This document shows positions 35,795 to 43,218 of a DNA stretch of 64,000 nucleotides, piece by piece. The translations under genes and the position numbers were made by a program. Numbering within the stretch: position 1 is the first letter of the stretch; every line of letters begins with the position of its first letter. The stretch is from assembly GCA_029256185.1 (NCBI GenBank), contig JAQSYI010000042.1, positions 1 to 64,000 of the forward strand, written 5' to 3'. The notes below the pieces were generated by a model that made no database searches, had not been told where the DNA came from, and saw nothing but the letters and a program-made list of their open reading frames with translations. This DNA comes from Paenibacillaceae bacterium. GTDB taxonomy: Bacteria; Bacillota; Bacilli; Paenibacillales; NBRC-103111.

Positions 35795-35831
35795 ATAGAG
35801 CCAGCGCGAAGCCGCCGGCTCTATTTTTTTG
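35795..35831 (+). terminator. terminator of the foldase gene
   Basis: ATAGAGCC and GGCTCTAT with an inner GCG/CGC, followed by seven T. Confidence 0.85.
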
Positions 35832-35935
35832 GTTTGCTTAAGCTTTTTTGGACATAATGTAAACACCGGGGAAGAAAGGCGTTAAAGCGGCTTTCATCGG
35901 TGTGAAACAGATCGTATTCGCATGATGCGGTCATT

Positions 35936-35966
35936 TGCATAAGGCAATGGGAAAAGAAGAATACTA
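35936..35966 (+). promoter_or_regulatory. sigma-G promoter of spoVT
   Basis: TGCATA (35936-35941), 18 bases, AATACTA (35960-35966), close to the sigma-G consensus TGAATA-N17/18-CATACTA, 88 bases before the start of spoVT, a known sigma-G gene. Confidence 0.65.
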
Positions 35967-36053
35967 TGGATAGTACTCGATCTCCCATCCACAAAGTGAT
36001 ACAGGCATGCCAGCACATTAAACTAATCTTCCTGGAAAGTGAGGCATCAGGGC

Positions 36054-36596
36054 ATGAAAGCAACCGGGATTGTTCGTCGTATAGACGATCTGGGCAGAGT
36101 TGTGATTCCGAAGGAAATCCGCCGCACACTGAGAATTCGCGAGGGAGACCCCCTTGAGATCTTCGTGGACAGAGACGGTGAGGTTATTTTGAAAAAGTAT
36201 TCGCCTATTGGGGAACTGGGCGATTTCGCCAAGGAGTATGCCGAATCCCTCTATGAAAGCACAGGGCATATCACCCTCATATCCGACCGCGACAACATCA
36301 TTACCATCTCCGGCGGTTCCAAGAAGGACTATCTGGAGAAGCAGGTCGGTTCTTTGGTGGAAACCTGTATGGAACAGCGTAAAGCCATCTTGGAAACAAC
36401 GAGCGGGCAATATGATATCTGCAAGGATATCCAGGATACTTACAGCTCCTTAACCATCGCTCCGATTATTGCCGGCGGGGACCCCATCGGCGCTGTGATT
36501 CTGTTCAGCAAGGAAGAGGGCGCCAAGATGGGTCAGATGGAAGTGAAGATGGCGGAAACCGCAGCAGGGTTTTTGGCCAAGCAGATGGAGCAATAG
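36054..36596 (+). CDS. spoVT: stage V sporulation protein T
   Basis: A 180-residue forespore regulator with an AbrB-type swapped hairpin (M-K-A-T-G-I-V-R-R-I-D-D-L-G-R-V-V-I-P, 1-19) and a C-terminal GAF-like domain (about 55-178). It modulates sigma-G genes. ATG 36054 follows GTGAGG; the five-residue extension from 36039 is not needed. A sigma-G promoter lies at 35936-35966. Tandem terminators follow. Confidence 0.96.
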   Translation: MKATGIVRRIDDLGRVVIPKEIRRTLRIREGDPLEIFVDRDGEVILKKYSPIGELGDFAKEYAESLYESTGHITLISDRDNIITISGGSKKDYLEKQVGSLVETCMEQRKAILETTSGQYDICKDIQDTYSSLTIAPIIAGGDPIGAVILFSKEEGAKMGQMEVKMAETAAGFLAKQMEQ

Positions 36597-36620
36597 CCCA
36601 TACGGCAGCCAAACCGATAT

Positions 36621-36700
36621 GCTTCCTTTCGCAGGCAGAGGCCTTCTTGCGAAGGGAAGCTTTTTTGCCGAAGACAAGCCCCGCTTTGCGGGGTTGTTTT
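36621..36700 (+). terminator. two tandem terminators after spoVT
   Basis: GCTTCCTTTCGC (36621-36632) pairs with GCGAAGGGAAGC (36649-36660) then six T. CCCCGC-TTT-GCGGGG (about 36680-36694) then TTGTTTT. Confidence 0.85.
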
Positions 36701-36727
36701 GCGTGCGGCGGCACGATTCTGTATAGT
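36699..36727 (+). promoter_or_regulatory. possible sigma-A promoter of yabM
   Basis: TTGCGT (36699-36704), 17 bases, TATAGT (36722-36727), about 46 bases before the yabM start. Confidence 0.4.
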
Positions 36728-36772
36728 AGGGATATTACAGAACTTAAGGTTATGGGAAGGATCGCAACCGGC

Positions 36773-38461
36773 ATGGAACAATCAGGTGAGACGGGGCAAT
36801 CGGCCAGAGGGGGGCTCTTGCGGGGGGCAGCCATTCTCGGGCTGGCGGCTGTGGTCTCCAAGTTGCTTGGCACGCTTCAGAAGATCCCGCTGCAGAATAT
36901 TGCCGGAGATCAGGTATTCGGGATTTATAATGCGGTATATCCGCTGTACATTTTCATTCTGACTTTGGCCACGGCAGGCTTTCCCATCGCAGTCTCCAAA
37001 TTTGTCGCGGATTGCTCCTCGCAGGGCGACCTGGAGGAAGCCGGAAGAGTATTCCGAATCGCGGCCGGGTTGTTGGCGCTGACGGGCCTGCTCGGATTTG
37101 CCGCGCTGTACACGGGAGCGGATGGGATTGCCGCCGCAATCGGGATGCGGGATGCCGCTCCCGGCATCCGCAGTGTCTCCTTCGCCTTGCTGGCTGCCCC
37201 TGTTATGGCTGCGGTCAGAGGTTACTTCCAGGGACTGGGCGATATGGTGCCCACAGCAGTCACCCAGGTAATCGAGCAACTGGTCCGGGTAGCGGTCATG
37301 ATTGGTCTGATGCTGTGGCTGATTGCCCGTCACGCCGGACCGGCGGCGATTGCGGCAGGAGCCACTTTCGGCTCCACGGCCGGCGCGGCGGGGGGCTTGG
37401 CGGCTGTGTTGTTTTTTTGGCGCCGCCGCGGCCGGCTTGCCCGCCGCAGGAGCCCGGAAGCAGCCGGACGCAACGGAGAGGATAGCAGGGGATCAAGAGA
37501 AAGCGCGGTGCAGTTTATCAGACGCTTCGCTGCCTTCGCCATTCCGGTGTGCCTGGGCTCTGTTGCTCTGCCGGTGCTGACGCTGGTGGATGCCTTCACC
37601 GTCCCCCGGCGGCTGGCGGCAGGAGGGCTGACGGAAGCGGCGGCGGCCCACTGGTTCGGTATCTACAACCACGGCCTGCCCCTGGTTCAACTGGTCACCA
37701 TGATTGCCACATCCATGGCAGCGGCGCTGGTTCCCGCAGTGGCGCAAGCGGCGGCGGCTAACGACCCGAGGCTTCTGCAGACCCGGACGGAGCCGGTGCT
37801 GCGGTTTACCTGGCTGGTGGGCCTGGCCGCGGCCTTCGGTCTTGCCGTCACCGCCCTGCCGGTGAACGTGATGCTGTTCGCCGCTCCCGACGGCTGGCGG
37901 GCCATGTCGATTGTGGCCTTCACCGCACTGTTTGCCACGCTGCATGTGGTCAGCGGCTGCATGCTGCAGGGACTTGGGGCGGTGGTGGTTCCCGCCCGCA
38001 GCCTGTTCGCGGCGGCAATTCTGAAAGCGGCGGGCAACCTGCTGCTGGTGCCCGTCTGGGGAATCGAAGGCGCCGCCGTTTCGGCGGTGATCGCTTATGC
38101 CGCTGCCGCCGCCTTGAACCTGCGTGCGCTGCGCGCACTTGCCCCGCAGGCCCTGCCGCCGCGCCGCTTCCTGCTGCGCCCTGTGGCGGCAGCCCTGTGC
38201 ATGAGCTTGGCTGTGCTGGCGGTGGAGGGAAGCCTCCTCCACCTCCTGAACAGCACAGAGCTCATGCCGCTGCGTCTGCGCCACACGGCCGCAGCCCTGG
38301 CCGCTGTAGCGGCAGGCGCCGCCGTCTACGCCGCGGCGCTGCTGCGGACGGGCGCGGTGCAGCCCGCCGAGCTAAGTGCCATTCCGGGCTTCGCCACACG
38401 GTGGCAGCCCGTGCTGCTGAAGCTGCGGCTCTTGCCGAAGCCGCAGCGGTTAAACCAATAA
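36773..38461 (+). CDS. yabM: SpoVB/YabM-type MOP-superfamily flippase
   Basis: A 562-residue polytopic protein with about 14 membrane helices of the polysaccharide/lipid II flippase group (MATE/MOP fold). It starts G-L-L-R-G-A-A-I-L-G-L-A-A-V-V-S-K-L-L-G and contains P-L-Q-N-I-A-G-D-Q-V-F-G-I-Y-N, typical of the SpoVB/YabM family. It probably moves lipid-linked wall precursors across the membrane. Starts at 36752 or 36773 are possible; the second has GGAAGG at a longish spacing and gives the closer length. The coding strand is unusually GC- and alanine-rich toward the end. yabN follows after 27 bases. Confidence 0.85.
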   Translation: MEQSGETGQSARGGLLRGAAILGLAAVVSKLLGTLQKIPLQNIAGDQVFGIYNAVYPLYIFILTLATAGFPIAVSKFVADCSSQGDLEEAGRVFRIAAGLLALTGLLGFAALYTGADGIAAAIGMRDAAPGIRSVSFALLAAPVMAAVRGYFQGLGDMVPTAVTQVIEQLVRVAVMIGLMLWLIARHAGPAAIAAGATFGSTAGAAGGLAAVLFFWRRRGRLARRRSPEAAGRNGEDSRGSRESAVQFIRRFAAFAIPVCLGSVALPVLTLVDAFTVPRRLAAGGLTEAAAAHWFGIYNHGLPLVQLVTMIATSMAAALVPAVAQAAAANDPRLLQTRTEPVLRFTWLVGLAAAFGLAVTALPVNVMLFAAPDGWRAMSIVAFTALFATLHVVSGCMLQGLGAVVVPARSLFAAAILKAAGNLLLVPVWGIEGAAVSAVIAYAAAAALNLRALRALAPQALPPRRFLLRPVAAALCMSLAVLAVEGSLLHLLNSTELMPLRLRHTAAALAAVAAGAAVYAAALLRTGAVQPAELSAIPGFATRWQPVLLKLRLLPKPQRLNQ

Positions 38462-38488
38462 ACCCACATGAAAGGCGGTTCATCTCTC

Positions 38489-39991
38489 ATGGCTGCAACC
38501 ATAACGATCGTCGGGCTGGGCTCAGGCGACGAAAACCAGCTTACGCTGGGCGTGCTCCGCAAGCTGGAGCAAGCCCAATGCCTGTATCTGCGCACGAAGG
38601 AGCATCCCGTGGTGGCGTATCTTGACGCCAAAGAGGTGCGCTACCGCACCTTTGACGCCATATATGAAGCCCACGACAGCTTCGGGGACGTGTACGAGGC
38701 CATTGCCTCCGAGCTCCTCCGGATTGCCGGAGAAGCGGAGCTTGGGGAGCAGCGGGAAGTGGTATACGCGGTCCCCGGGCATCCCTTTGTCGCCGAGCGC
38801 ACCACTGCCTTGCTGAAGGAGCGCTGCCCCGGAGCGGGCGTTGCTTTTGCCGCCATCGGCGGGGAGAGCTTCCTGGACCAGGCCTTCGCCCGGTTCGGAT
38901 TCGATCCCATCGAGGGCTTTCAGCTGCTGGATGCGGGAGGATTGTCCTTGCAGACATTAAACCCGTACCTCCATACAGTAGTCGGACAGGTCTATGACGA
39001 ATTCACCGCCTCGGAGGCCAAGCTGGCCCTGATGGAGCTCTACCCGGACGAGCATAGCGTTTATGTGGGCCATGCCTTGGGGGTAACGGGTGAAGAGCGG
39101 ATCCTGGAGGTGCCCCTCTATGAGCTGGACCGCGTAGGCGGCTACGGCAACTTGTCCCTGCTGTACATCCCCCGCACTGAAGCGGCTGCCGTCACCAACC
39201 GCACCTTCGGACGGCTTCACGAGATTGTACGGATTCTCCGCAGTCCGGAGGGCTGCCCCTGGGACCGGGAGCAGACTCACCTGAGCATCCGCAAGAATCT
39301 GATCGAAGAAACCTACGAGGTGCTGGAAACGCTGGACGATGATGATCCGGAGGCCATGTGCGAGGAGATGGGGGATCTGCTCCTGCAGATTATGCTTCAT
39401 GCCCAGATGGAGGAGGAGACGGGGAGCTTTACCGTAACCGACATCATCCAGGGGTTGAATGAGAAGCTGCTCCGCCGCCATCCCCATGTGTTCGGAACCA
39501 CTGCGGCGGAGGATTCCGCAGAGGCGCTGGCCCGCTGGGACGAGGTGAAGGCGGAGGAGAAGCGCGGGAAGGGCATCGACACGGAGCAGTTGTCGGCTCT
39601 CCATGGCATTCCCCGGGATCTTCCCGGGCTGATGAAGGCGTACAAGCTCCAGAAGAAGGCGGCCAAGGTGGGCTTCGACTGGGAGAATATCGCCGACGTA
39701 TTCGCCAAGGTGGAGGAGGAGCTGGCCGAGCTGCGTGCGGAGATGGGAGCGGACGGCAACCGGGAACGGCAGGAGGCCGAGCTTGGCGATCTGCTGTTCG
39801 CGGTGGTGAATCTGTCGCGGTTTATCAAAGCCGATCCGGAAGAGGCGCTGGCCCGAACAAACCGTAAATTTGTGCAAAGATTTTCCTATATCGAGGAGCA
39901 GATACGTTTAAGAGGCGGCCATTTGGACCAAACTAGTTTACTAGAAATGGAGAAATACTGGCAGGAAGCGAAAAAACTTTTGAAAGACTAA
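38489..39991 (+). CDS. yabN: YabN: SAM-dependent tetrapyrrole methylase-like / MazG pyrophosphohydrolase fusion
   Basis: A 500-residue two-part protein. The N-terminal part (about 1-225, I-T-I-V-G-L-G-S-G-D-E-N-Q-L-T-L-G) is a tetrapyrrole-methylase fold. The C-terminal MazG domains (about 235-350 and 370-490) contain E-E-T-Y-E-V-L-E-T-L-D and E-E-M-G-D-L-L-L-Q-I, the Mg-binding E-E-x-x-E and E-x-x-D sets. MazG cleaves non-canonical NTPs; the methylase role is unknown. ATG 38489 with AAAGGCGG upstream is preferred over ATG 38468, which lacks a site. Confidence 0.93.
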   Translation: MAATITIVGLGSGDENQLTLGVLRKLEQAQCLYLRTKEHPVVAYLDAKEVRYRTFDAIYEAHDSFGDVYEAIASELLRIAGEAELGEQREVVYAVPGHPFVAERTTALLKERCPGAGVAFAAIGGESFLDQAFARFGFDPIEGFQLLDAGGLSLQTLNPYLHTVVGQVYDEFTASEAKLALMELYPDEHSVYVGHALGVTGEERILEVPLYELDRVGGYGNLSLLYIPRTEAAAVTNRTFGRLHEIVRILRSPEGCPWDREQTHLSIRKNLIEETYEVLETLDDDDPEAMCEEMGDLLLQIMLHAQMEEETGSFTVTDIIQGLNEKLLRRHPHVFGTTAAEDSAEALARWDEVKAEEKRGKGIDTEQLSALHGIPRDLPGLMKAYKLQKKAAKVGFDWENIADVFAKVEEELAELRAEMGADGNRERQEAELGDLLFAVVNLSRFIKADPEEALARTNRKFVQRFSYIEEQIRLRGGHLDQTSLLEMEKYWQEAKKLLKD

Positions 39992-40110
39992 GCTTTCCGG
40001 CAGGATTTCTTCCGGCTGGTAAAGAATACTATCTCGTAAAATAGAAGATGATCTTCCTACTATTCTGCCAGCCGCATCTGCCGACTATCCAAAACAGCAG
40101 CTTGCGCTTT

Positions 40111-40125
40111 TCAAAGCCAGTCTTT
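40111..40125 (+). promoter_or_regulatory. short hairpin in the hup leader
   Basis: GCCAG-TCTTT-CTGGC, 16 bases before the GAGGAGG of the HU gene. No clear promoter is visible in 39992-40155. Confidence 0.35.
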
Positions 40126-40155
40126 CTGGCATCCAAATTATGAGGAGGAATTCCC

Positions 40156-40428
40156 ATGAACAAAACAGATCTGGTCAACAAAATCGCTGAAAAAAGCGGC
40201 CTTACCAAACGTGATGTAGAAACCGTGCTCAACAGCTTCGTCGGAGAAGTGACAGAAGCCCTCTCCACCGGAGACAAAGTGCAGCTGATCGGCTTCGGCA
40301 CCTTCGAAACCCGCAAGCGCGCAAGCCGCACCGGCCGCAATCCGCAAAGCGGGGATTCCATTGCCATTCCCGAGTCGGTCATCCCGGCGTTCAAGGCCGG
40401 CAATAAGCTTAAAGAAGCGGTAAAATAA
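40156..40428 (+). CDS. hup: DNA-binding protein HU
   Basis: A 90-residue nucleoid protein matching HBsu: M-N-K-T-D-L-V-N-K-I-A-E at the start, the beta-arm region G-F-G-T-F-E-T-R-K-R-A-S-R-T-G-R-N-P and the ending P-A-F-K-A-G-N-K-L-K. It bends and coats DNA. GAGGAGG precedes ATG 40156. The stop overlaps the rqcP start (TAATG). In B. subtilis hbs lies elsewhere, so its place here beside yabN/rqcP is a difference in synteny. Confidence 0.97.
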   Translation: MNKTDLVNKIAEKSGLTKRDVETVLNSFVGEVTEALSTGDKVQLIGFGTFETRKRASRTGRNPQSGDSIAIPESVIPAFKAGNKLKEAVK

Positions 40429-40688
40429 TGAGGCTCGACAAATATCTCAAGGTATCCCGCCTCATCAAGCGCCGGACGGTAGCCCAGGATGTGTCCGATC
40501 AGGGACGGGTTTGGCTGAACGGCCGTGAAGCGAAGAAAAGCAGCTCCGTCAAGGCGGGGGACGAGCTGACCATCCGATTCGGACAGAAAAGCGTGACGGT
40601 TCGCGTCGAAAGCATTGCCGAAACCTCACGCAAGGACGAGGCGGCCGGCATGTATACGGTGCTCCGCGAGGAAACGCACAAGGATTAA
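40428..40688 (+). CDS. rqcP: ribosome quality control protein RqcP (YabO)
   Basis: An 86-residue S4-domain RNA-binding protein (M-R-L-D-K-Y-L-K-V-S-R-L-I-K-R-R-T-V-A at 1-19, then V-W-L-N-G). RqcP works with RqcH on stalled 50S subunits to add alanine tails. The length is typical. The start overlaps the HU stop by one base, so the two are translationally coupled. Confidence 0.95.
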   Translation: MRLDKYLKVSRLIKRRTVAQDVSDQGRVWLNGREAKKSSSVKAGDELTIRFGQKSVTVRVESIAETSRKDEAAGMYTVLREETHKD

Positions 40689-40823
40689 CGGAGCAGACAG
40701 GCCGGCCCGGATGGTGAAAACTGTCCGGAGCCAGCCTTTTTACACATCAGGGCAGCTCTTAGGTTCTAGAACGGGACAATCTCCCATACCTTATGTATAT
40801 AAGCGTATGAGGGGGACATGCCC

Positions 40824-41111
40824 ATGATCATGGAGCCGAACAAGGTGAAGCGCCAGGAAGTGAAGATGTTAAACCGCAAGCTGCTGGAGATATCAGGTGT
40901 GATCAATGTGGAGAGCTTTGACAGTGAGGAATTTCTGCTGGAGACAGAGATGGGATTTCTCATGATCAAGGGCTCCAATCTGCATATCAAGAATCTGAAT
41001 CTGGAGCAGGGACTTGTAGCAATTGAAGGAACGGTTAATGAACTGGCCTACGTGGATGGTTCAAGCGGCGGCGGCAAGTCCAAAGGATTGTTAGGGAAGT
41101 TATTCAAGTGA
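40824..41111 (+). CDS. yabP: sporulation protein YabP
   Basis: A 95-residue YabP/YqfC-family protein (N-R-K-L-L-E-I-S-G-V-I-N-V-E-S-F-D-S-E-E-F, then L-M-I-K-G-x-N-L-H-I). A glycine/lysine-rich tail follows. It is made in the mother cell and needed for normal spore formation, with YabQ as partner. ATG 40824 has GAGGGGG eight bases before; ATG 40818 and 40830 are alternatives. yabQ overlaps its end. Confidence 0.92.
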   Translation: MIMEPNKVKRQEVKMLNRKLLEISGVINVESFDSEEFLLETEMGFLMIKGSNLHIKNLNLEQGLVAIEGTVNELAYVDGSSGGGKSKGLLGKLFK

Positions 41112-41671
41112 GCCTCCAGGTCCAGTTTCTGACCATGGGGCTGATGCTGGCCAGCGGTGTGCTGATCGGGCTGCTCTTCGACCTGTACCGCGTACTGGCC
41201 CGCGAGCTGCACTTTCCCCGCTGGCTGATTCCGCTTTTGGATCTGCTGTATTGGCTGATTGCCACCGTGCTGGTTTTCCGCATGCTGCTGTATGGCAATT
41301 TCGGCCAGGTCCGGCTGTTCATTTTTCTTGGTTTGTTCGCCGGCTATACGCTCTACTTTCTGGTTTTGAGCGAAGGGGCCGTACGGTTGATCTTGTTTAT
41401 AATCCGGATTGTCGAGGCTATTATTCATTTCTTGGTAAGAACTGTGGAAATTTGCATTATCCGTCCCGTGATGCTCCTGTACAAGCTTGTGGTGACGTTG
41501 CTGGGATTCGTGACTGCAGTCGCTATTTTCTTATATAAAGTTGTGCTACAATTGCTCTATCCTTTGCGCTTTCTGATTCGCGTGGCAGGACGGGCTATCC
41601 GGCCATATTGGAGAGTTCCGGATTGGCTGCGCAGGCCCTGGCGGAAATTCCGTCAATGGTTAAAGCGGTAG
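41108..41671 (+). CDS. yabQ: spore cortex biosynthesis protein YabQ
   Basis: A 187-residue membrane protein with four or five hydrophobic segments in residues 1-160 and a basic Arg/Trp-rich tail. It matches YabQ (Q-F-x-T-M-x-x-M-x-x-x-G-x-x-x-G-x-x-F-D-x-Y-R). It sits in the outer forespore membrane and is required for cortex formation. GTG 41108 overlaps the yabP stop. divIC follows after 28 bases. Confidence 0.9.
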   Translation: MSLQVQFLTMGLMLASGVLIGLLFDLYRVLARELHFPRWLIPLLDLLYWLIATVLVFRMLLYGNFGQVRLFIFLGLFAGYTLYFLVLSEGAVRLILFIIRIVEAIIHFLVRTVEICIIRPVMLLYKLVVTLLGFVTAVAIFLYKVVLQLLYPLRFLIRVAGRAIRPYWRVPDWLRRPWRKFRQWLKR

Positions 41672-41699
41672 GTGTTATTTCGACGGGAGGACCATACAC

Positions 41700-42044
41700 A
41701 TGCCAAGGCAACAAAGCGGAGCCCCACATGCAGGTTCCGCCGTGAAATCCAATAAAATCGCTGCGAGCCGCAAGCGTATTCGTCTGGTGACGGTAGGCGT
41801 ATTAGCCTTGTCCCTATGGGCGGGAGCAACAGCATGGACCCAGATGAAGAAAACTGCAGAAACAGCCGAGCGCATCGATGTCTTAAACGCCAAACTGATG
41901 CAGACCACCGAGCTCAACACCAAATTAAAGCGGGAAGTGGAGCGGTTGTCTGATCCCGAATATTTGCAGGAACGAATCCGTAAAGACAATCATATGTTTA
42001 TGCAAGGGGAGACGGTATTTGACGTTCCCCGGGCCAATCCGTAA
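41700..42044 (+). CDS. divIC: cell-division protein DivIC (FtsB family)
   Basis: A 114-residue bitopic protein with a cytoplasmic basic N-terminus (1-27), one membrane helix (about 29-46) and an extracytoplasmic coiled coil (about 50-85), ending in the DivIC segment P-E-Y-L-Q-E-R-I-R-K-D. It forms the FtsL-DivIB-DivIC septal complex. GGGAGG precedes ATG 41700. Confidence 0.93.
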   Translation: MPRQQSGAPHAGSAVKSNKIAASRKRIRLVTVGVLALSLWAGATAWTQMKKTAETAERIDVLNAKLMQTTELNTKLKREVERLSDPEYLQERIRKDNHMFMQGETVFDVPRANP

Positions 42045-42056
42045 TGTCGGCATCTG

Positions 42057-42085
42057 TTGACCGTATTTCAACCTTCGGGTATAAT
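42057..42085 (+). promoter_or_regulatory. sigma-A promoter of yabR
   Basis: TTGACC (42057-42062), 17 bases, TATAAT (42080-42085), 76 bases before the start. Confidence 0.8.
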
Positions 42086-42160
42086 TGCTCGTAGCCAAAT
42101 CTTTTTTTGTTAACCGGATGGGCTTTTCTTTATCATTCTAAGGGAGGAACAATTACCTTT

Positions 42161-42667
42161 ATGGCAATTGAAGTAGGCAGCAAGCTTGAGGGAAAGGTGA
42201 CAGGCATTACTCATTTCGGAGCTTTTGTAGAGCTTCCGGAAGGACAGACGGGGCTTGTTCACATCTCGGAAATTGCGGACAATTACGTGAAAGATGTTAA
42301 TGATCACCTGAAGCTGGCGGATAAGGTTACCGTCAAGGTGATCAATGTGGACAAGGACGGCAAGATCGGCCTTTCAATCAAGCAAGCCGTTGATAAACCT
42401 CCCGGTGAAGCACCGGCCCGGCCTGAGCGGCGCAGCTTTCCCCCACGTGACAGAGGAGAAGGCGGCGGTGGCGGCTTTGGCGGCGGCGGTGGTTTTGGCG
42501 GTGGCCGCGGTGATCGTGGAGGACGCCCGTTCCACAAGGCGCCGGCCGGCAAACCTTCTTTTGAAGATAGAATGTCCAAGTTTCTGAAGGATAGTGAAGA
42601 GCGGATGACTTCCCTGAAGAAGAACACGGAAGGCAAACGCGGCGGCCGCGGCGCGCGCCGTGACTGA
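42161..42667 (+). CDS. yabR: S1-domain RNA-binding protein YabR with Gly/Arg-rich linker
   Basis: A 168-residue protein. An S1 fold fills residues 1-75 (G-x-V-T-G-I-T-H-F-G-A-F-V-E-L, G-L-V-H-I-S-E-I-A, V-K-V-I-N-V-D-x-D-G-K-I-G-L-S-I). It is followed by a proline/arginine stretch and a glycine-rich RGG-like segment (about 100-125), then a charged tail. The glycine-rich insertion is longer than in B. subtilis YabR (about 128 residues in total) and could add RNA affinity or disorder. ATG 42161 follows GGGAGG at a somewhat long spacing. Own promoter at 42057-42085. Confidence 0.9.
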   Translation: MAIEVGSKLEGKVTGITHFGAFVELPEGQTGLVHISEIADNYVKDVNDHLKLADKVTVKVINVDKDGKIGLSIKQAVDKPPGEAPARPERRSFPPRDRGEGGGGGFGGGGGFGGGRGDRGGRPFHKAPAGKPSFEDRMSKFLKDSEERMTSLKKNTEGKRGGRGARRD

Positions 42668-42684
42668 CAATACCTGACTGTTAC

Positions 42685-42722
42685 AGCCGCTTGTGCTCTC
42701 TCTTGGAGCCGGCGGCTTTTTT
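42685..42722 (+). terminator. terminator of yabR
   Basis: AGCCGC (42685-42690) pairs with GCGGCT (42712-42717), followed by six T. Confidence 0.75.
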
Positions 42723-42761
42723 ACGTAAATGCAGGCTGTGCCGCATTTTCATTCGGGGGCT

Positions 42762-42812
42762 CCCCCAAAAGTACCCGGATTTTGCTTTGAAGCATCTCGT
42801 CACTTTTGGGGG
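42762..42812. repeat. dispersed palindromic element, copy 1
   Basis: CCCCCAAAAGT (42762-42772) and ACTTTTGGGGG (42802-42812) form a perfect 11-pair stem; ATTGTTTTTTG follows. Its right part (42776-42812) aligns without gaps to 47881-47917 at 29 of 37 positions, and the whole element aligns to 63487-63539. The rest of 42723-43100 holds two more hairpins (GGCTCCGC/GCGGGGCC plus six T at 42886-42911; CCCCAGAA/TTCTGGGG at 42986-43024) and no credible gene. Confidence 0.7.
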
Positions 42813-43098
42813 ATTGTTTTTTGTATACAAGAATGACGGGTGGTTTGGTCTCTCCACAAAACGGGGGGATACGCTCCCAGACTGTGGCTCCGCTTGGCGG
42901 GGCCATTTTTTAATTCTCAAAAAAGGATATCCTGGTAGATCATGCTTGAAAAATTTTTTGTAACCGTGCTCTTCTCGACACCATCCCCCAGAACGGTGCC
43001 GTTGAGATTTGCGGATTTCTGGGGAAAAGGAACAGGGCGCGCCGACAGCAAAAACTTCCGAGTACTTGTCCTGCAACGAATTGGGGTCCGCGCGGGGA

Positions 43099-43164
43099 TG
43101 TCGGAAAGTTTTTGGAAACTACCAACTCATTGTGACAAACTTTCTGATAGATTCACTTTATAAT
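43099..43164 (+). promoter_or_regulatory. Spo0A-activated promoter of spoIIE
   Basis: GTGACA (43132-43137), 21 bases, TATAAT (43159-43164). The unusual 21-base spacing is that of the Spo0A-activated sigma-A promoters spoIIE and spoIIG. A Spo0A box, TTTGTCACAA on the minus strand (43131-43140), overlaps the -35, and TGTCGGAAA (43099-43107) is a second partial match upstream. Confidence 0.7.
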
Positions 43165-43218
43165 AAGGGACACGTTGGAGTCAGGAAGTGAAAATCAATA
43201 GGGTGGTGTCTAGCGCTT

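Noticed and set aside
42374-42670. Minus-strand frame opposite yabR
   Set aside because: Alanine/threonine-rich translation of the antisense of a glycine-rich repeat; not a protein-like sequence.
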